Made by a program: the position numbers and the translations under genes. The notes beneath the pieces are model-generated. The model ran no database searches, was not told the DNA's origin, and saw nothing but the letters and a program-made list of their open reading frames with translations. 64,000 bases of DNA from Paraferrimonas sedimenticola (GTDB lineage Bacteria; Pseudomonadota; Gammaproteobacteria; Enterobacterales; Shewanellaceae): assembly GCF_002282855.1 (NCBI RefSeq), contig NZ_NRIR01000009.1, positions 62,001 through 126,000 of the forward strand, read 5' to 3'. Positions 1 to 9,726 of the stretch are shown here, piece by piece; position 1 is the stretch's first letter; each line of letters begins with the position of its first letter.

Positions 1-2043
1 TACGGCCAGCAAGCCGAACGGGGCATGGCGGAGTTTGAACAGTACAACGATCCTGAACAGCCGAGCTACACCCAAGAAGAGTGGTATCGTCCCCTCACCA
101 AAATGGCCAAAGGCTCGACCTTATGGAGCAGCGTTTATCGCGACCCCTACACCCAGCAGCCAATGGTCACTGTCTCTTCGCCAATTTGGCTTAGAGATAA
201 ATTTCTTGGAGTGGTCACCCTAGACTTGGCTCTTCAAGGGGTTAACGCTTTAGTGCGTCGAATCAGCGAACAGCAACCTGGCTATTTGTTCTTGGTGGAC
301 CAGCAACAACGGATATTGGCCCACCCATATCTAGAAGAGCGCTTAGATCAGCCTATCGAGCAACTGGCTGATTTAGGTGAGCTAGCTGAGTTTGCGCCTG
401 AATTCGCGCCCTTGCTGACCTTGAGCTACGACCCAAGCCAACCACAAATCTTGTTGGCTCAATCTCAGCTGCTTGGCGACCCGATCCTCGACCAACCGGT
501 AAACGTCAAAATCTTTAACGTGGTTGAGAGTGGCTGGTTGCTGTTTTTGGTCTCACCAACTCGAACCGATGAGATTGGTCCGCACCGCACCTGGCCTGTG
601 GTGTTGATGCTGCTATTTATCGTTGGTTTTGGCTATGTGTTGCTACATCAGTTGGTACAGCGTCGTATGTTATCGCCGCTCGCGGCTTTGCAGCGCGCCC
701 TGCAGGATGATGACAACCATGACCTCAACAACCTTAAAGATTCGGCTAGCGGTCCTTTTGACGAGATTGCTCGCCTCTGTGTCGCTCAACGGGAAGTGTT
801 GCGCAGTAGCCAGCTCAATCTCGACGCGGCCAACCTTGCGCTGCAGCAGCAAGGCCAAGGCATGCAGCACCAAGCGCCGGACAACTCGGTGCCATTGGCG
901 TTATCCATGATCAAATCCAGTCAAAGCCTAATGCACATTCGAGACAGAGAAAATCGCTTTGTGCTAGCCAACCCGGCCTATTGCCAAGCCGTGCAGCGCT
1001 CTCAAGGTCATTTGTTGGGCAAACGCTATCAGCAGGTTTTTCCCGAAGCGTTGGCATCAAAAGCCGAGCAACGACTCAATCGAGTGCTAGAAACTCAAGC
1101 GCCTTTGAGCTATCGAGATCAGTTTATCGTCAAACAGAAAACCGAGAACTATCTCGCACAGATGTATCCCTTATATGACAACGCAGGCACAGTGACTGGC
1201 GTCGGCTACGTAGCAGTGAACATTAGCCAACTCAGTGACGAACTCAGTCAGGCGGAACAAAGCCTTGAGACCACTCAGCACGAGTTGATGAATCTGCAGC
1301 ACAATCAACAAACCTCTCAAAAAGAGCAAATCCAGACCAATCAGGCGCTGCAGCACAGCGAGCATCGCGGCATACAACTCAAAGCAGCAGGGGTATTTGT
1401 CGAACGTCTTGACCAGCGACTATTGGGTAATTTAGCCCAGTACACTCAACTGCTTAGACAGCGTTTAATTGCCGTATACAGCGCTGTACTGCCGAGTCAA
1501 GACAAGCCTATGGCTTGGCAAAAGCTGGATGAGGTCGAGGTCATCAGTACGCAAAGCGAACTGCTTCACCTGTTGTTTAACGCACTGGCTCACCCCATCA
1601 GTCACAAACAGATGCTGCCGTATTTCGGCAACTACTTAGAAGTCTTCTACCACTCAAACGCTCAAAATCGCTGGCAAATAGAGCTGGATTGCGATCCTCA
1701 AATCAACAGTGAACGACCACCGCTTGAATGGTTGCGAGTCATTCACACCCTGTTGCAAAACGCCACTCAACACGGTTTCAACGAACTCTCCAAACAGGCC
1801 CAAATCACTGTTGAAGTGCGCCAGCTCGAACGTGGCGTTAAAGTCAGTGTGATTGACAATGGTTTTGGACTACCCGCAGATTTCGACATCAAAATTGCAC
1901 AGGCCAGCTATCCTAATCAAAGTCACTCTCTGGTAGTATTACGCGCTTGGCTAAACAGCCACGGCGGCGAACTCAGCTGGAGCAGCGAGCTCAATCAAGG
2001 CAGCCGTTTTGAGGCTGTGCTATTTGATAATCCCCAAGCGTAA
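1..2043 (+). CDS. Sensor histidine kinase-like protein, 5' end outside window
   Basis: The reading frame is open from the first base, so the true start lies upstream and 680 C-terminal residues are visible. They show the end of an extracytoplasmic PDC/Cache-like sensor (motifs GVVTLDLAL and GYLFLVDQQ), a membrane segment near base 600 ([19 protein letters not shown]), a juxtamembrane HAMP-like stretch, a PAS domain around bases 900-1230 ([22 protein letters not shown]), a glutamine-rich coiled coil, and a C-terminal HATPase_c-like domain with an N-box (LLQNATQHG) and a G1 box (DNGFGLP). I do not see a canonical HE-x-x-x-P phospho-acceptor box or a clear second glycine box, so the kinase core is divergent. 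No partner regulator is visible downstream. Family assignment is solid; catalytic competence is uncertain. Confidence 0.75.
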   Translation, partial: YGQQAERGMAEFEQYNDPEQPSYTQEEWYRPLTKMAKGSTLWSSVYRDPYTQQPMVTVSSPIWLRDKFLGVVTLDLALQGVNALVRRISEQQPGYLFLVDQQQRILAHPYLEERLDQPIEQLADLGELAEFAPEFAPLLTLSYDPSQPQILLAQSQLLGDPILDQPVNVKIFNVVESGWLLFLVSPTRTDEIGPHRTWPVVLMLLFIVGFGYVLLHQLVQRRMLSPLAALQRALQDDDNHDLNNLKDSASGPFDEIARLCVAQREVLRSSQLNLDAANLALQQQGQGMQHQAPDNSVPLALSMIKSSQSLMHIRDRENRFVLANPAYCQAVQRSQGHLLGKRYQQVFPEALASKAEQRLNRVLETQAPLSYRDQFIVKQKTENYLAQMYPLYDNAGTVTGVGYVAVNISQLSDELSQAEQSLETTQHELMNLQHNQQTSQKEQIQTNQALQHSEHRGIQLKAAGVFVERLDQRLLGNLAQYTQLLRQRLIAVYSAVLPSQDKPMAWQKLDEVEVISTQSELLHLLFNALAHPISHKQMLPYFGNYLEVFYHSNAQNRWQIELDCDPQINSERPPLEWLRVIHTLLQNATQHGFNELSKQAQITVEVRQLERGVKVSVIDNGFGLPADFDIKIAQASYPNQSHSLVVLRAWLNSHGGELSWSSELNQGSRFEAVLFDNPQA

Positions 2044-2057
2044 CCCAAGGCCTTTCA

Positions 2058-3248
2058 ATGAAAAAACGCGTTTATCTGCAGCCCGGACGGGAAAAGTCTG
2101 TGCTGCGTCGTCATCCCTGGATTTTTGCAAGCGCCCTTCGCTCGGTCAAAGGTGACCCGCAACTGGGTGAAACCGTTGAGGTTCGCGCCCACGACGGCCA
2201 GATCTTAGGCGTTGCCGCTTTCTCGCCCCACTCTCAAATTCGCCTGCGCATGTGGGCTTTCGGCAAGCAACAAGTGGTGGACCGCGACTTTTTTGATGGC
2301 AAGATTGCCCAGGCGCTGGCTCTGCGCTCGACTCTGATAGAACGCCAAGGCCTTACAGGCTTTCGCCTGATAGCCGCTGAGTCCGATGGGTTACCAGGGA
2401 TCACTGTGGACTACTACGCCGGCGTGTTAGTTTGCCAACTGCTGTCCGCCGGCGCCGAGTACTGGCGAGAGACCTTGCTAGATGCGCTAGAGGCCGCACT
2501 GCCAGGCTGCGCAATCTACGAACGCAGCGATGTGGAAAGTCGTTCCAAAGAAGGCTTAGAACTGACTCAAGGACTGTTGCGTGGCCAACTGCCGGCGATG
2601 CCTGTGATCATCGAAGAGAATGGCGTTGCGATTGCCGTCGATGTCACCAGCGGACACAAAACCGGTTTCTATCTCGACCAACGAGATAACCGCCGCAAGG
2701 CCATGGACTATGTAGCCAATCGCTCGGTGTTAAATTGCTTTAGCTATACCGGTACCTTTGCCTTGTATTGCATCAAAGCTGGCGCCTCATCGGTAGAGAA
2801 TGTTGACGTGTCTCAGCCCGCTCTGGATATGGCGGCAAACAATATTGCCTTGAACCAGCTCGATGCTAGTAAGGTCACTCACACTCAAGCGGACGTGTTT
2901 AAACTGCTGCGCCAATATCAAGAGCAAAGCAAACAGTTTGATGTGGTCATCATGGATCCGCCAAAGTTTGCCGATAATCGCAGCCAGCTCAAAGGCGCCT
3001 GTCGAGGCTACAAAGATATTAATCTACAAGCGATGAAGCTACTTAAACCCGGTGGGACTTTGCTGACCTATTCCTGCTCAGGTTTGATGGAAAGCGATTT
3101 GTTTCAGAAGATTGTGGCTGACGCGGCCTTGGACGCCGGACGAGAAATGCAAATTATCGAGCGCTTCTGTCAGGCTGCCGACCACCCTGTCGCCGGCAGC
3201 TTTCCAGAAGGCTATTACTTAAACGGTTTGGCGTGTCGTATCTGCTAA
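2058..3248 (+). CDS. rlmI: 23S rRNA (cytosine-1962-C5)-methyltransferase RlmI
   Basis: The 396-residue protein has the same length as E. coli RlmI. It carries an N-terminal PUA-type RNA-binding region ([12 protein letters not shown]), a central region containing [14 protein letters not shown], and a Rossmann methyltransferase with [14 protein letters not shown] as the SAM-binding motif, the catalytic-loop motif [10 protein letters not shown] and the terminal TYSCSGLM motif. The family methylates C1962 of 23S rRNA using S-adenosylmethionine in the cytoplasm. The ATG is preceded by AAGG seven bases upstream. It starts 14 bases after the kinase stop codon, so the two may be cotranscribed. Its last four bases overlap the convergent protease-like gene. 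Confidence 0.93.
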   Translation: MKKRVYLQPGREKSVLRRHPWIFASALRSVKGDPQLGETVEVRAHDGQILGVAAFSPHSQIRLRMWAFGKQQVVDRDFFDGKIAQALALRSTLIERQGLTGFRLIAAESDGLPGITVDYYAGVLVCQLLSAGAEYWRETLLDALEAALPGCAIYERSDVESRSKEGLELTQGLLRGQLPAMPVIIEENGVAIAVDVTSGHKTGFYLDQRDNRRKAMDYVANRSVLNCFSYTGTFALYCIKAGASSVENVDVSQPALDMAANNIALNQLDASKVTHTQADVFKLLRQYQEQSKQFDVVIMDPPKFADNRSQLKGACRGYKDINLQAMKLLKPGGTLLTYSCSGLMESDLFQKIVADAALDAGREMQIIERFCQAADHPVAGSFPEGYYLNGLACRIC

Positions 3249-3739
3249 CGCTGTTCTTCTGGCAGCGAGACATCGACTAAGTATTCGCCGCTCAACCAAT
3301 CGCGACCAATAAGCAGCTTGTAATTCATGTGGCTGCGGTCGCGAAGGTTAACCCCAATTTTGCGCTCTTCGCCTTTGCGCCCTACCGACAACTCAACCTT
3401 ATACCGTACTTCGCTGCCCTGAGAGTTGCGGATCAATGACGTCTTAGTAATGACACCTGTCATTTGCTTGCGCTCGCCCAGCTCGTTTTCTGTGGTGAAG
3501 CGAACGGTTTTACCAACGTTTTCTCGCTTGTTGGCCGACTCGTTTTCAATGGACAGGCCGTAAGCGTGAATTGAGGTTTCAACCGCGCCTGTGTCAATGC
3601 GAGCGTCGTACTGCATGCCAGTTTCACTGACGCTGAGAATGGCGGTAGGACCGATGATTTGTTTATGCGGAATGGTATCAGCAGCGATTGCAAGACCTGA
3701 AATCAATAAACCGGCGCCGATCAAGGTGGCACGTAACAT
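3245..3739 (-). CDS. Secreted retropepsin-like (RimK-associated) zinc/aspartyl protease family protein
   Basis: This is a 164-residue protein with an N-terminal signal peptide ([15 protein letters not shown]) followed by the domain often annotated as putative ATP-dependent zinc protease. The motif [12 protein letters not shown] matches the aspartyl-protease-like DTGA signature, and [15 protein letters not shown] is the second conserved block. The start was taken at ATG 3739 because GAGGA lies eight bases upstream; a TTG 15 bases further out lacks a good ribosome binding site. Family members often sit beside RimK-type ATP-grasp ligases, but none is present here. Proteolytic activity and substrate are not established. 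Confidence 0.75.
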   Translation of the reverse strand: MLRATLIGAGLLISGLAIAADTIPHKQIIGPTAILSVSETGMQYDARIDTGAVETSIHAYGLSIENESANKRENVGKTVRFTTENELGERKQMTGVITKTSLIRNSQGSEVRYKVELSVGRKGEERKIGVNLRDRSHMNYKLLIGRDWLSGEYLVDVSLPEEQR

Positions 3740-3822
3740 ACGAGTAATCCTCAAATTTTTCTCAATTTGGACACTCGATATTCTAGCTAAGCACCACCCT
3801 TTAGCAAAGGCTTAAGCGTCAA

Positions 3823-4515
3823 TTAAAATGGCTTATCGAAGTACTGCTGCAAGTTTTTCTCAATAGTTGCACGACGGCATACAACTCGCTCATCCCACTG
3901 CAACGCTTTGATTGCATTGAAAACATAGGAGTAGCAGAAGTCAAAATCTATCGGCAGCATCAGCTGACTTGGGGCTTTGTGCAAGGCCATAATGACCGAA
4001 CCACGCTGGAAGATAGCCAACAAGCGCTTAGTCTCTAGCATCTGCTCTTCGTTGACAGACACTTGCTTGTCGTAAATCGCGCCCATCCAAATTTGGTGAC
4101 TGGAGTTCATCAGGTTGTTGAACGCCATCGCTACCGAATCACGAGTGTCTTGGCTAACCGCGTTCAATATCGATTGGTTAGACATGATGAATTGAGTACC
4201 AGCGCGGCCATTCGAGCCTAACGCCTTAAAGATAGGGCCAAGCTGCATCACCATGATACGCTCAAAGTGCGACAAGCTCTCGTCGTTAACCAGATCGATA
4301 ACAACGTCGCGAACGTTTTGCAGGTCTTCAACCACAATAGACACCAGCACATCTTCGCGACTTCTAAAGTGTGCGTATAGTTGGGAGCGCGGAATATCCA
4401 CTTTCTTAGCGATATCGATCAGCTTAAAGCCATTGATTCCCTGCTCAAGGATTAAACCTCGAGCTACGGCTAGTAGTTCAGATTGACGATCGTAGGCCAC
4501 GTCCACGTTGCTCAC
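3823..4515 (-). CDS. TetR/AcrR family transcriptional regulator
   Basis: The N-terminal 60 residues form a TetR helix-turn-helix (ARGLILEQGINGFKLIDIAKK, then PRSQLYAHFRSREDVL). The remaining C-terminal ligand-binding region is not diagnostic. The first possible start is GTG at 4515; GTG at 4506 has better spacing (eight bases) from AAGG and may be the real start. A perfect 12-base palindrome and a TATAAT box lie just upstream, consistent with autoregulation. The neighbouring rluC and protease-like genes suggest no obvious regulon, so the target and effector are unknown. Confidence 0.85.
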   Translation of the reverse strand: MSNVDVAYDRQSELLAVARGLILEQGINGFKLIDIAKKVDIPRSQLYAHFRSREDVLVSIVVEDLQNVRDVVIDLVNDESLSHFERIMVMQLGPIFKALGSNGRAGTQFIMSNQSILNAVSQDTRDSVAMAFNNLMNSSHQIWMGAIYDKQVSVNEEQMLETKRLLAIFQRGSVIMALHKAPSQLMLPIDFDFCYSYVFNAIKALQWDERVVCRRATIEKNLQQYFDKPF

Positions 4516-4522
4516 CTTATGT

Positions 4523-4550
4523 ATTCCATGGAATTAGGAAGTCCATTATA
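4523..4550 (-). promoter_or_regulatory. Putative autoregulatory operator and -10 box of the TetR gene
   Basis: A perfect 12-base palindrome, ATTCCATGGAAT, occupies 4523-4534, eight bases upstream of the regulator's GTG. On the minus strand a perfect TATAAT lies at 4550-4545, which would put transcription initiation close to the palindrome. No good -35 hexamer is visible. TetR proteins usually bind such palindromes over their own promoters, so this is a candidate operator; the function is inferred. Confidence 0.4.
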
Positions 4551-4622
4551 TGAGGCGATCAAACCGCGGACGCAGGCGCAGATCTCATTTTTTAACGCTA
4601 AAGTGGTAGCTTTCCACCAATT

Positions 4623-5582
4623 TTAGATCTTGGTCAATTTAGCGAGGCAGGCTTTGAGGTGATCGGGCAGTGGTGCCTCAACCGTCTGGGTAACTTCGAG
4701 ATTTGGATGGTAGAAGGACAATCTCGCAGCGTGCAAAAACAATCGTTTTAACCCTTGCTCACCCATTTTTCGGTCAAATCCTTGCTCACCGTACTTGTCG
4801 TCGCAAGCAATTGGATGGCCGGTATATTGGCAATGCACACGAATTTGATGGGTGCGGCCAGTCACTGGAGAAGCCTTAACCAAAGTCGCATCGGCATAAC
4901 GCTGCTCGATGCTAAATAATGTTTTACTGGGCTTACCTTCGCTGTTGACGCGAACAATCCGCTCGCCGGACTTCAAGGTTATCTTTAGCAACGGCGCGGT
5001 TATTTTTTTGTCGTGGGCCTGCCACTGACCGCGTACCAAAGCCAAATAGTCTTTGTTCATGGTCTTAGCGCGTAATTGATCTTGCAGCGCTTTCAAGGTC
5101 GAGCGCCGCTTCGCCACCAAAATACAACCACTGGTGTCCTTGTCTAAACGGTGCACCAATTCCAAAAACTTTTGCTCGGGGCGCAGGCTGCGCAAACCTT
5201 CGATCAGTCCAAAGGTCACCCCACTACCACCGTGAACCGCGATACCCGATGGTTTGTTGATCACGATAAGGTAAGCATCTTCATAGATGATACAGGACTC
5301 AAGCTGCGATACTTTGTTCAAGCTTGCCGAAGGTAGTTCCGGCGCATCGCGCTCGGCCACTCGCATCGGCGGAATACGCACCAAATCACCAGGCTGTAGC
5401 TTGTACTCTGGTTTGACGCGTTTTTTGTTTACCCGCACTTCACCTTTGCGGATAACTCGATAGATCAGACTCTTGGGAACGCCTTTTTGGCGGGTACGCA
5501 AAAAGTTGTCGATGCGTTGACCTTGATATTCGGCATCTACTTCGACGAACTGGACGCGATTTTGGGATTGCTCAGTTTTCAT
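4623..5582 (-). CDS. rluC: 23S rRNA pseudouridine(955/2504/2580) synthase RluC
   Basis: The 319-residue product has the same length as E. coli RluC and aligns with what I recall of it across the whole length. It has an N-terminal S4 RNA-binding domain (QRIDNFLRTRQKGVPKS, GEVRVNKKRVKPEY) and an RluA-type synthase domain with the catalytic motif HRLDKDTSG and the conserved GRTHQIRVH. The enzyme isomerises three uridines in 23S rRNA. The start was placed at ATG 5582 (MKTEQ...), matching the family N-terminus; the reading frame extends 15 codons further without homology. It is divergent from rne, as in E. coli, with 517 bases between them. Confidence 0.95.
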   Translation of the reverse strand: MKTEQSQNRVQFVEVDAEYQGQRIDNFLRTRQKGVPKSLIYRVIRKGEVRVNKKRVKPEYKLQPGDLVRIPPMRVAERDAPELPSASLNKVSQLESCIIYEDAYLIVINKPSGIAVHGGSGVTFGLIEGLRSLRPEQKFLELVHRLDKDTSGCILVAKRRSTLKALQDQLRAKTMNKDYLALVRGQWQAHDKKITAPLLKITLKSGERIVRVNSEGKPSKTLFSIEQRYADATLVKASPVTGRTHQIRVHCQYTGHPIACDDKYGEQGFDRKMGEQGLKRLFLHAARLSFYHPNLEVTQTVEAPLPDHLKACLAKLTKI

Positions 5583-6099
5583 GGGGCGACATTGTACATG
5601 AGTTAGCCCATTGATGCGCCTTTGCATTGCTGTTAAATCAACTTATTGCTATATTAACTCGGTCGATGGGGATAAACCGCTGATAAGGTGTTAATAACTT
5701 CCCCCGACTTGGCAGAAAACGCCGATAACTTATCAGAAAAAGCTGAGGTTGAAAGTTCGGTAAACCTGTGGAAATGAAAGCATTCCACCTTTTTGTCTAA
5801 GGTTTACCCCAGCGAAACGAAACGATTATCGCCGTTTGATCTGCATTAACCACAGAATTGACAGAAACCTGTTGCAATTCGGTGCTGCTTGGTAGCAGTT
5901 AGAAGACACACAGAGAATTTTTGGAACTGGTCTAGTGACGAGTTCCTACTGTAGTATTGATTTGACCAACGCTGTGAAGCGTTCGCCCGCAAAGTGCGGC
6001 AAGTCCTGGTTTGATCCAGCCGCGAGGCTGTGAAAACACGTCAAACCCTAGCGCCCAGCGCAACCGGATTGTGACCTAAAAACGAGTATTTTGGTCCAC
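5583..6099 (+). promoter_or_regulatory. Divergent rluC-rne intergenic region with structured rne 5' leader (rne5-like)
   Basis: This 517-base gap has no convincing gene. It contains stacked potential hairpins: an outer stem 5760-5766/5801-5807 enclosing 5768-5773/5783-5788; a stem 5923-5928/5941-5946 (GGAACT/AGTTCC) with a further three pairs inside; 5968-5973/5978-5983; 5987-5991/5995-5999; and 6017-6021/6026-6030 closed by a GCGA tetraloop. In enterobacteria the rne 5' untranslated region folds into hairpins bound by RNase E for autoregulation (the rne5 element). The position and the GGAACT stem followed by TACTGTAGTATT look like that element, but I could not run a covariance search. A clear promoter was not identified. 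The ribosome binding site before rne is weak. Confidence 0.55.
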
Positions 6100-9000
6100 A
6101 TGAAACGGATGCTAATTAATGCAACTCAATCAGAAGAGTTGCGCGTTGCCCTTGTAGACGGTCAACGTTTATACGATCTGGACATTGAAAGTCCGGGACA
6201 CGAACAGAAAAAAGCCAACATTTACAAAGGTAAAATTACCCGCGTTGAGCCTAGCTTAGAAGCGGCCTTTGTTGACTACGGTGCCGAGCGCCATGGCTTC
6301 CTTCCCCTCAAAGAAATCGCCCGCGAATACTTCCCTGAAGGCTATTCTTTTCAAGGCCGTCCAAACATCAAGGACGCCGTTAAAGAAGGCCAAGAAGTTA
6401 TCGTTCAAGTAGACAAAGAAGAGCGTGGCAACAAGGGCGCCGCCCTGACCACTTTCATCAGTCTAGCCGGCTCTTACTTGGTCCTTATGCCCAACAACCC
6501 GCGTGCCGGTGGTATTTCTCGCCGCATCGAAGGTGATGAGCGCAGCGAACTAAAAGCCGCGTTATCACAGCTTGACGTGCCAAAAGGCATGGGGCTTATT
6601 GTACGTACCGCAGGTGTGGGCAAAGCCGCTGAAGAGTTGGCTTGGGATTTACACGTACTGCAACACCACTGGGCGGCGGTTACCGAAGCGGCAGAGAAGC
6701 GTTCTGCACCCTTCCTGATTCACCAAGAAAGCAACGTAATTGTGCGCGCGATTCGCGACTACTTGCGTCGCGACGTGGGTGAAATCCTGATTGACCACGA
6801 GCGTATTTACAACGAAGCCAAACAACACATTGGCTTAGTTCGTCCTGATTTTGTTGAGCGCGTTAAGCTTTACAAAGCCGAAGTGCCGCTGTTCACTCAT
6901 TACCAAATTGAAAGCCAAATCGAGTCGGCCTTCCAACGCGAAGTGCGTCTGCCAAGCGGTGGTTCGATTGTTATTGACCCAACCGAAGCGCTTACCTCGA
7001 TTGATATTAACTCGGCTCGCGCCACCAAAGGCTCGGACATTGAAGAAACCGCGCTTAACACCAACTTAGAAGCTGCTGACGAAATTGCTCGCCAATTGCG
7101 TTTGCGCGATTTAGGTGGTCTGGTCGTTATCGATTTCATCGACATGGGCCCTGCCCGTCACCAGCGCGAAGTGGAAAACCGCATGCGCGATGCCGTGCGT
7201 CCTGACCGCGCTCGAGTTCAGCTAGGCCGCATCTCTCGCTTTGGTTTGATGGAGATGTCGCGTCAGCGCCTGCGTCCATCACTTGGTGAAGCCGCAGCTG
7301 ACCTGTGTCCTCGCTGTAAAGGCCAAGGCACCATTCGCGGTACCGAGTCGCTAGCACTGTCTATTTTGCGTTTGATGGAAGAAGAAGCCATCAAAGAGAA
7401 CACAGCGCAAATCGAAGCCATTGTGCCTGTAGATGTCGCTGCCTTCTTGCTCAACGAAAAACGCAAGGCGATTCGCATTACCGAACAGCGCCATGACGTT
7501 GAAGTGTATGTGATTCCAGACATGCACATGTTGACCCCAGATTACACGGTTAACCGCAAGCGCAAAGACGACACCATTGCCGAAGCGAGCTATGAGCGCA
7601 CAGAAACGCCTGATGCCAAGTTGTACGAGCCGCGCAAACTAGAGCGCAGCGAGTCGGACAAACCTGCCCTGTCAGGCTTTAGTGCTCCAGCGGCAACCAC
7701 AGCGCCTGCTAAGACTGCAGAAGCGCCTAAGCAAAAAACCAAGCAACAACCGAAGAAGCAAGCCAAAGCCAAGCCTGGACTGTTCGCTTCTATCATTGGC
7801 GCGATTAAAAACTTGTTTGGTGCAGAAGAAGCACCGAAGAAACAAACCAAAGGTAAAGGCAAGCGCGAAGACAACCGTCGTGGTGGCAACCGAGGTCGTA
7901 ACGACCGTCGTGGTCGCAATCAAGACCGTCAAGGCAAGCGCGGTGACAACCGTCGCAAGCAAAACGAAACCGCTCAAGAGCGCATGCTTCGCGAAAAAGA
8001 CGAGCAAGCCAAGAAAGGTCGTTCGCAAAACCGCACCAATGAACGTCGCAAAGGCAAGAGCGAAACAGCTAAAGAAGCCACCACTCAGGTGAAAGAGGAA
8101 GCGGTTAAAGAGCGTCGCCAGCGTCGCAACATGCGCCGTAAGGTTCGCGTAGAGCAAAACAAAGACCAAGAGGTTGATGCTCAAACAGCCGCTGCGCAAA
8201 CTCAGGCTGTCGCTGAGACTCAAGTAGCAGCTGAAAAACCAAGCAAACCAGCTAAGCCGCAAAAGTCAGAGTCGCAAAAAGGCGAGAAAGCCCAAAAGGC
8301 CAAAGCCGAAGCGACTGAAAAGAAAGCCGACGAAGCCGTACAAGCGACCGAAGCAGATGCAAGCGAAGCTGAAAAGGCCGATAACGGTAAGCAACGTCGC
8401 GAGTCTGGCCGTCGCAACCGTCGCAGCCCTCGTCACTTGCGCGCAGCGGGTCAAAAGCGCCGTCGCGAAGGTGATGACAACATCGCTCAAGTTGACGAAG
8501 TACACGCCCAAGAAAGCGTGGTAAGCGCTCGTTACCCAGAAAATCACGTCACCGATGCTGACACCAATGGCAACAAGAATGGCGACAAGCCAGAAGTTGC
8601 TGCCAAAGATGACTCGGCCAACGAAGAGCAGCTAGTGATTCACTTCGATAACCAAGCCAATGTTAAAGAAGAGAAAGACAAAAAGCCTCTAGCCCAAGCG
8701 GTAGCCAGTGCCCTAAGCCCAGAGCCGATGGTTTCTGGTGCGGTTAACGTGACAGCTGACGAGAAGCAAGAGTCAGTGGAAGCGGCAGCGACTGAAGCCC
8801 CAGGGACAGAAGCCAAGGTAGAAGCCGATGATGCACAAGCGGTAAAAGCAGAACAGGCTCAAGCAAAGCCTGCTAAAGCCAAGAAAGCCGCTGTGGCCGC
8901 CGCTTCTAAAACCAAAGCTCCAGAAGCCATGGCTCCTGAAACCAAGGCAGCTGAAACTAAAGCTGAGGCCAAGGCCCCTGAAGCGAGTGCCAGTGCCGAA

Positions 9001-9501
9001 GCCGCTGCTCCAGCAGCCGCTCCAGTAGCAGCAGAGGCGAAAGCCAGCGCTCCAGCGAAGGTAGAAGCTCCGGTAACAGCTAAGGTTGAAACTCAAGCAG
9101 AAGTTAAACAAGCACCGGTCGAGACCGCTAAGCCGGCCAAAGCCAAGCCAGGCCAGAGCCGCTTTGCCGCTATGACTAACTCGACTGCTGCTAACACGCT
9201 AGAGATTTCAGAAACTAAGCCAGAAGCCGCTGCAGCGCCAGCCGAAACTGCTGCCGCAGCACAGCTAGAAGCCCCAGCTGAAACTCCAGCAGTGAAAGCA
9301 GAAGCGCCAGCTCCTGCCACTGGTGGTAGCCGTTTTGCCTCGATGACCAGCGAGCAAATGACGGCTCCTGAAGTTGATGCACCAAAGGCCAGTGATGAAT
9401 TGCCAACGGCTCGCCAATACGAGTCCGAAGCTGACAACGCTGACGCCGATAAGCGCAAGCCAACCAACAGTGCGACCTCTGAGATGTCTCGTCCAGAGTA
9501 A
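6100..9501 (+). CDS. rne: Ribonuclease E
   Basis: RNase E is the main endonuclease of mRNA decay and rRNA/tRNA processing and the degradosome scaffold. The 1133-residue protein has an N-terminal catalytic half nearly colinear with E. coli RNase E: an S1 domain near residues 35-125, the DNase I-like metal aspartates in SIDIN and VIDFIDM, and the zinc-link CPRC near residue 404. The C-terminal half is low-complexity. It has the membrane-targeting amphipathic helix ([15 protein letters not shown], about residue 558), an arginine-rich RNA-binding segment with RRSPRHLR (about 770), long Ala/Lys/Glu repeats, and two copies of SRFAxMT at residues 1020 and 1077. The start is ATG 6100 (MKRMLINAT); a TTG nine bases upstream is not needed. 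A terminator follows 23 bases after the stop. Confidence 0.97.
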   Translation: MKRMLINATQSEELRVALVDGQRLYDLDIESPGHEQKKANIYKGKITRVEPSLEAAFVDYGAERHGFLPLKEIAREYFPEGYSFQGRPNIKDAVKEGQEVIVQVDKEERGNKGAALTTFISLAGSYLVLMPNNPRAGGISRRIEGDERSELKAALSQLDVPKGMGLIVRTAGVGKAAEELAWDLHVLQHHWAAVTEAAEKRSAPFLIHQESNVIVRAIRDYLRRDVGEILIDHERIYNEAKQHIGLVRPDFVERVKLYKAEVPLFTHYQIESQIESAFQREVRLPSGGSIVIDPTEALTSIDINSARATKGSDIEETALNTNLEAADEIARQLRLRDLGGLVVIDFIDMGPARHQREVENRMRDAVRPDRARVQLGRISRFGLMEMSRQRLRPSLGEAAADLCPRCKGQGTIRGTESLALSILRLMEEEAIKENTAQIEAIVPVDVAAFLLNEKRKAIRITEQRHDVEVYVIPDMHMLTPDYTVNRKRKDDTIAEASYERTETPDAKLYEPRKLERSESDKPALSGFSAPAATTAPAKTAEAPKQKTKQQPKKQAKAKPGLFASIIGAIKNLFGAEEAPKKQTKGKGKREDNRRGGNRGRNDRRGRNQDRQGKRGDNRRKQNETAQERMLREKDEQAKKGRSQNRTNERRKGKSETAKEATTQVKEEAVKERRQRRNMRRKVRVEQNKDQEVDAQTAAAQTQAVAETQVAAEKPSKPAKPQKSESQKGEKAQKAKAEATEKKADEAVQATEADASEAEKADNGKQRRESGRRNRRSPRHLRAAGQKRRREGDDNIAQVDEVHAQESVVSARYPENHVTDADTNGNKNGDKPEVAAKDDSANEEQLVIHFDNQANVKEEKDKKPLAQAVASALSPEPMVSGAVNVTADEKQESVEAAATEAPGTEAKVEADDAQAVKAEQAQAKPAKAKKAAVAAASKTKAPEAMAPETKAAETKAEAKAPEASASAEAAAPAAAPVAAEAKASAPAKVEAPVTAKVETQAEVKQAPVETAKPAKAKPGQSRFAAMTNSTAANTLEISETKPEAAAAPAETAAAAQLEAPAETPAVKAEAPAPATGGSRFASMTSEQMTAPEVDAPKASDELPTARQYESEADNADADKRKPTNSATSEMSRPE

Positions 9502-9524
9502 GCGCAGAGTTAGCGAGTCCAAAA

Positions 9525-9546
9525 GCCGCCTCAGGGCGGCTTTTTT
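9525..9546 (+). terminator. Intrinsic terminator of rne
   Basis: Perfect six-base stem GCCGCC/GGCGGC (9525-9530 and 9535-9540) with a TCAG loop, followed at once by six T residues. It lies 23 bases after the rne stop codon. Confidence 0.9.
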
Positions 9547-9726
9547 AGTGCTCATTGTACCAGCGCAAACCGGTTCATCACGGCGCTTTGACGAGTTAAA
9601 ACTCGTCGGTGTGCTAACCGATAATCCCGAGAAAGTTAAATAATTGTAATCGGCGGATTGCATCTATTCTGATAACCCGTTAATGTGCGCGCCATCTCTT
9701 AGATTTCAATGCCGTTTTGAGGTTTT

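Noticed and set aside
5622-5655. TTGCAT with TATATT as an rne promoter
   Set aside because: The spacer is 22 bases, too long for a sigma-70 promoter.
7590-9467. Several long open frames on the minus strand opposite rne
   Set aside because: They mirror the Ala/Lys/Glu-rich coding repeats of RNase E, have no ribosome binding sites or recognisable domains, and are hydrophobic complements of low-complexity sequence.
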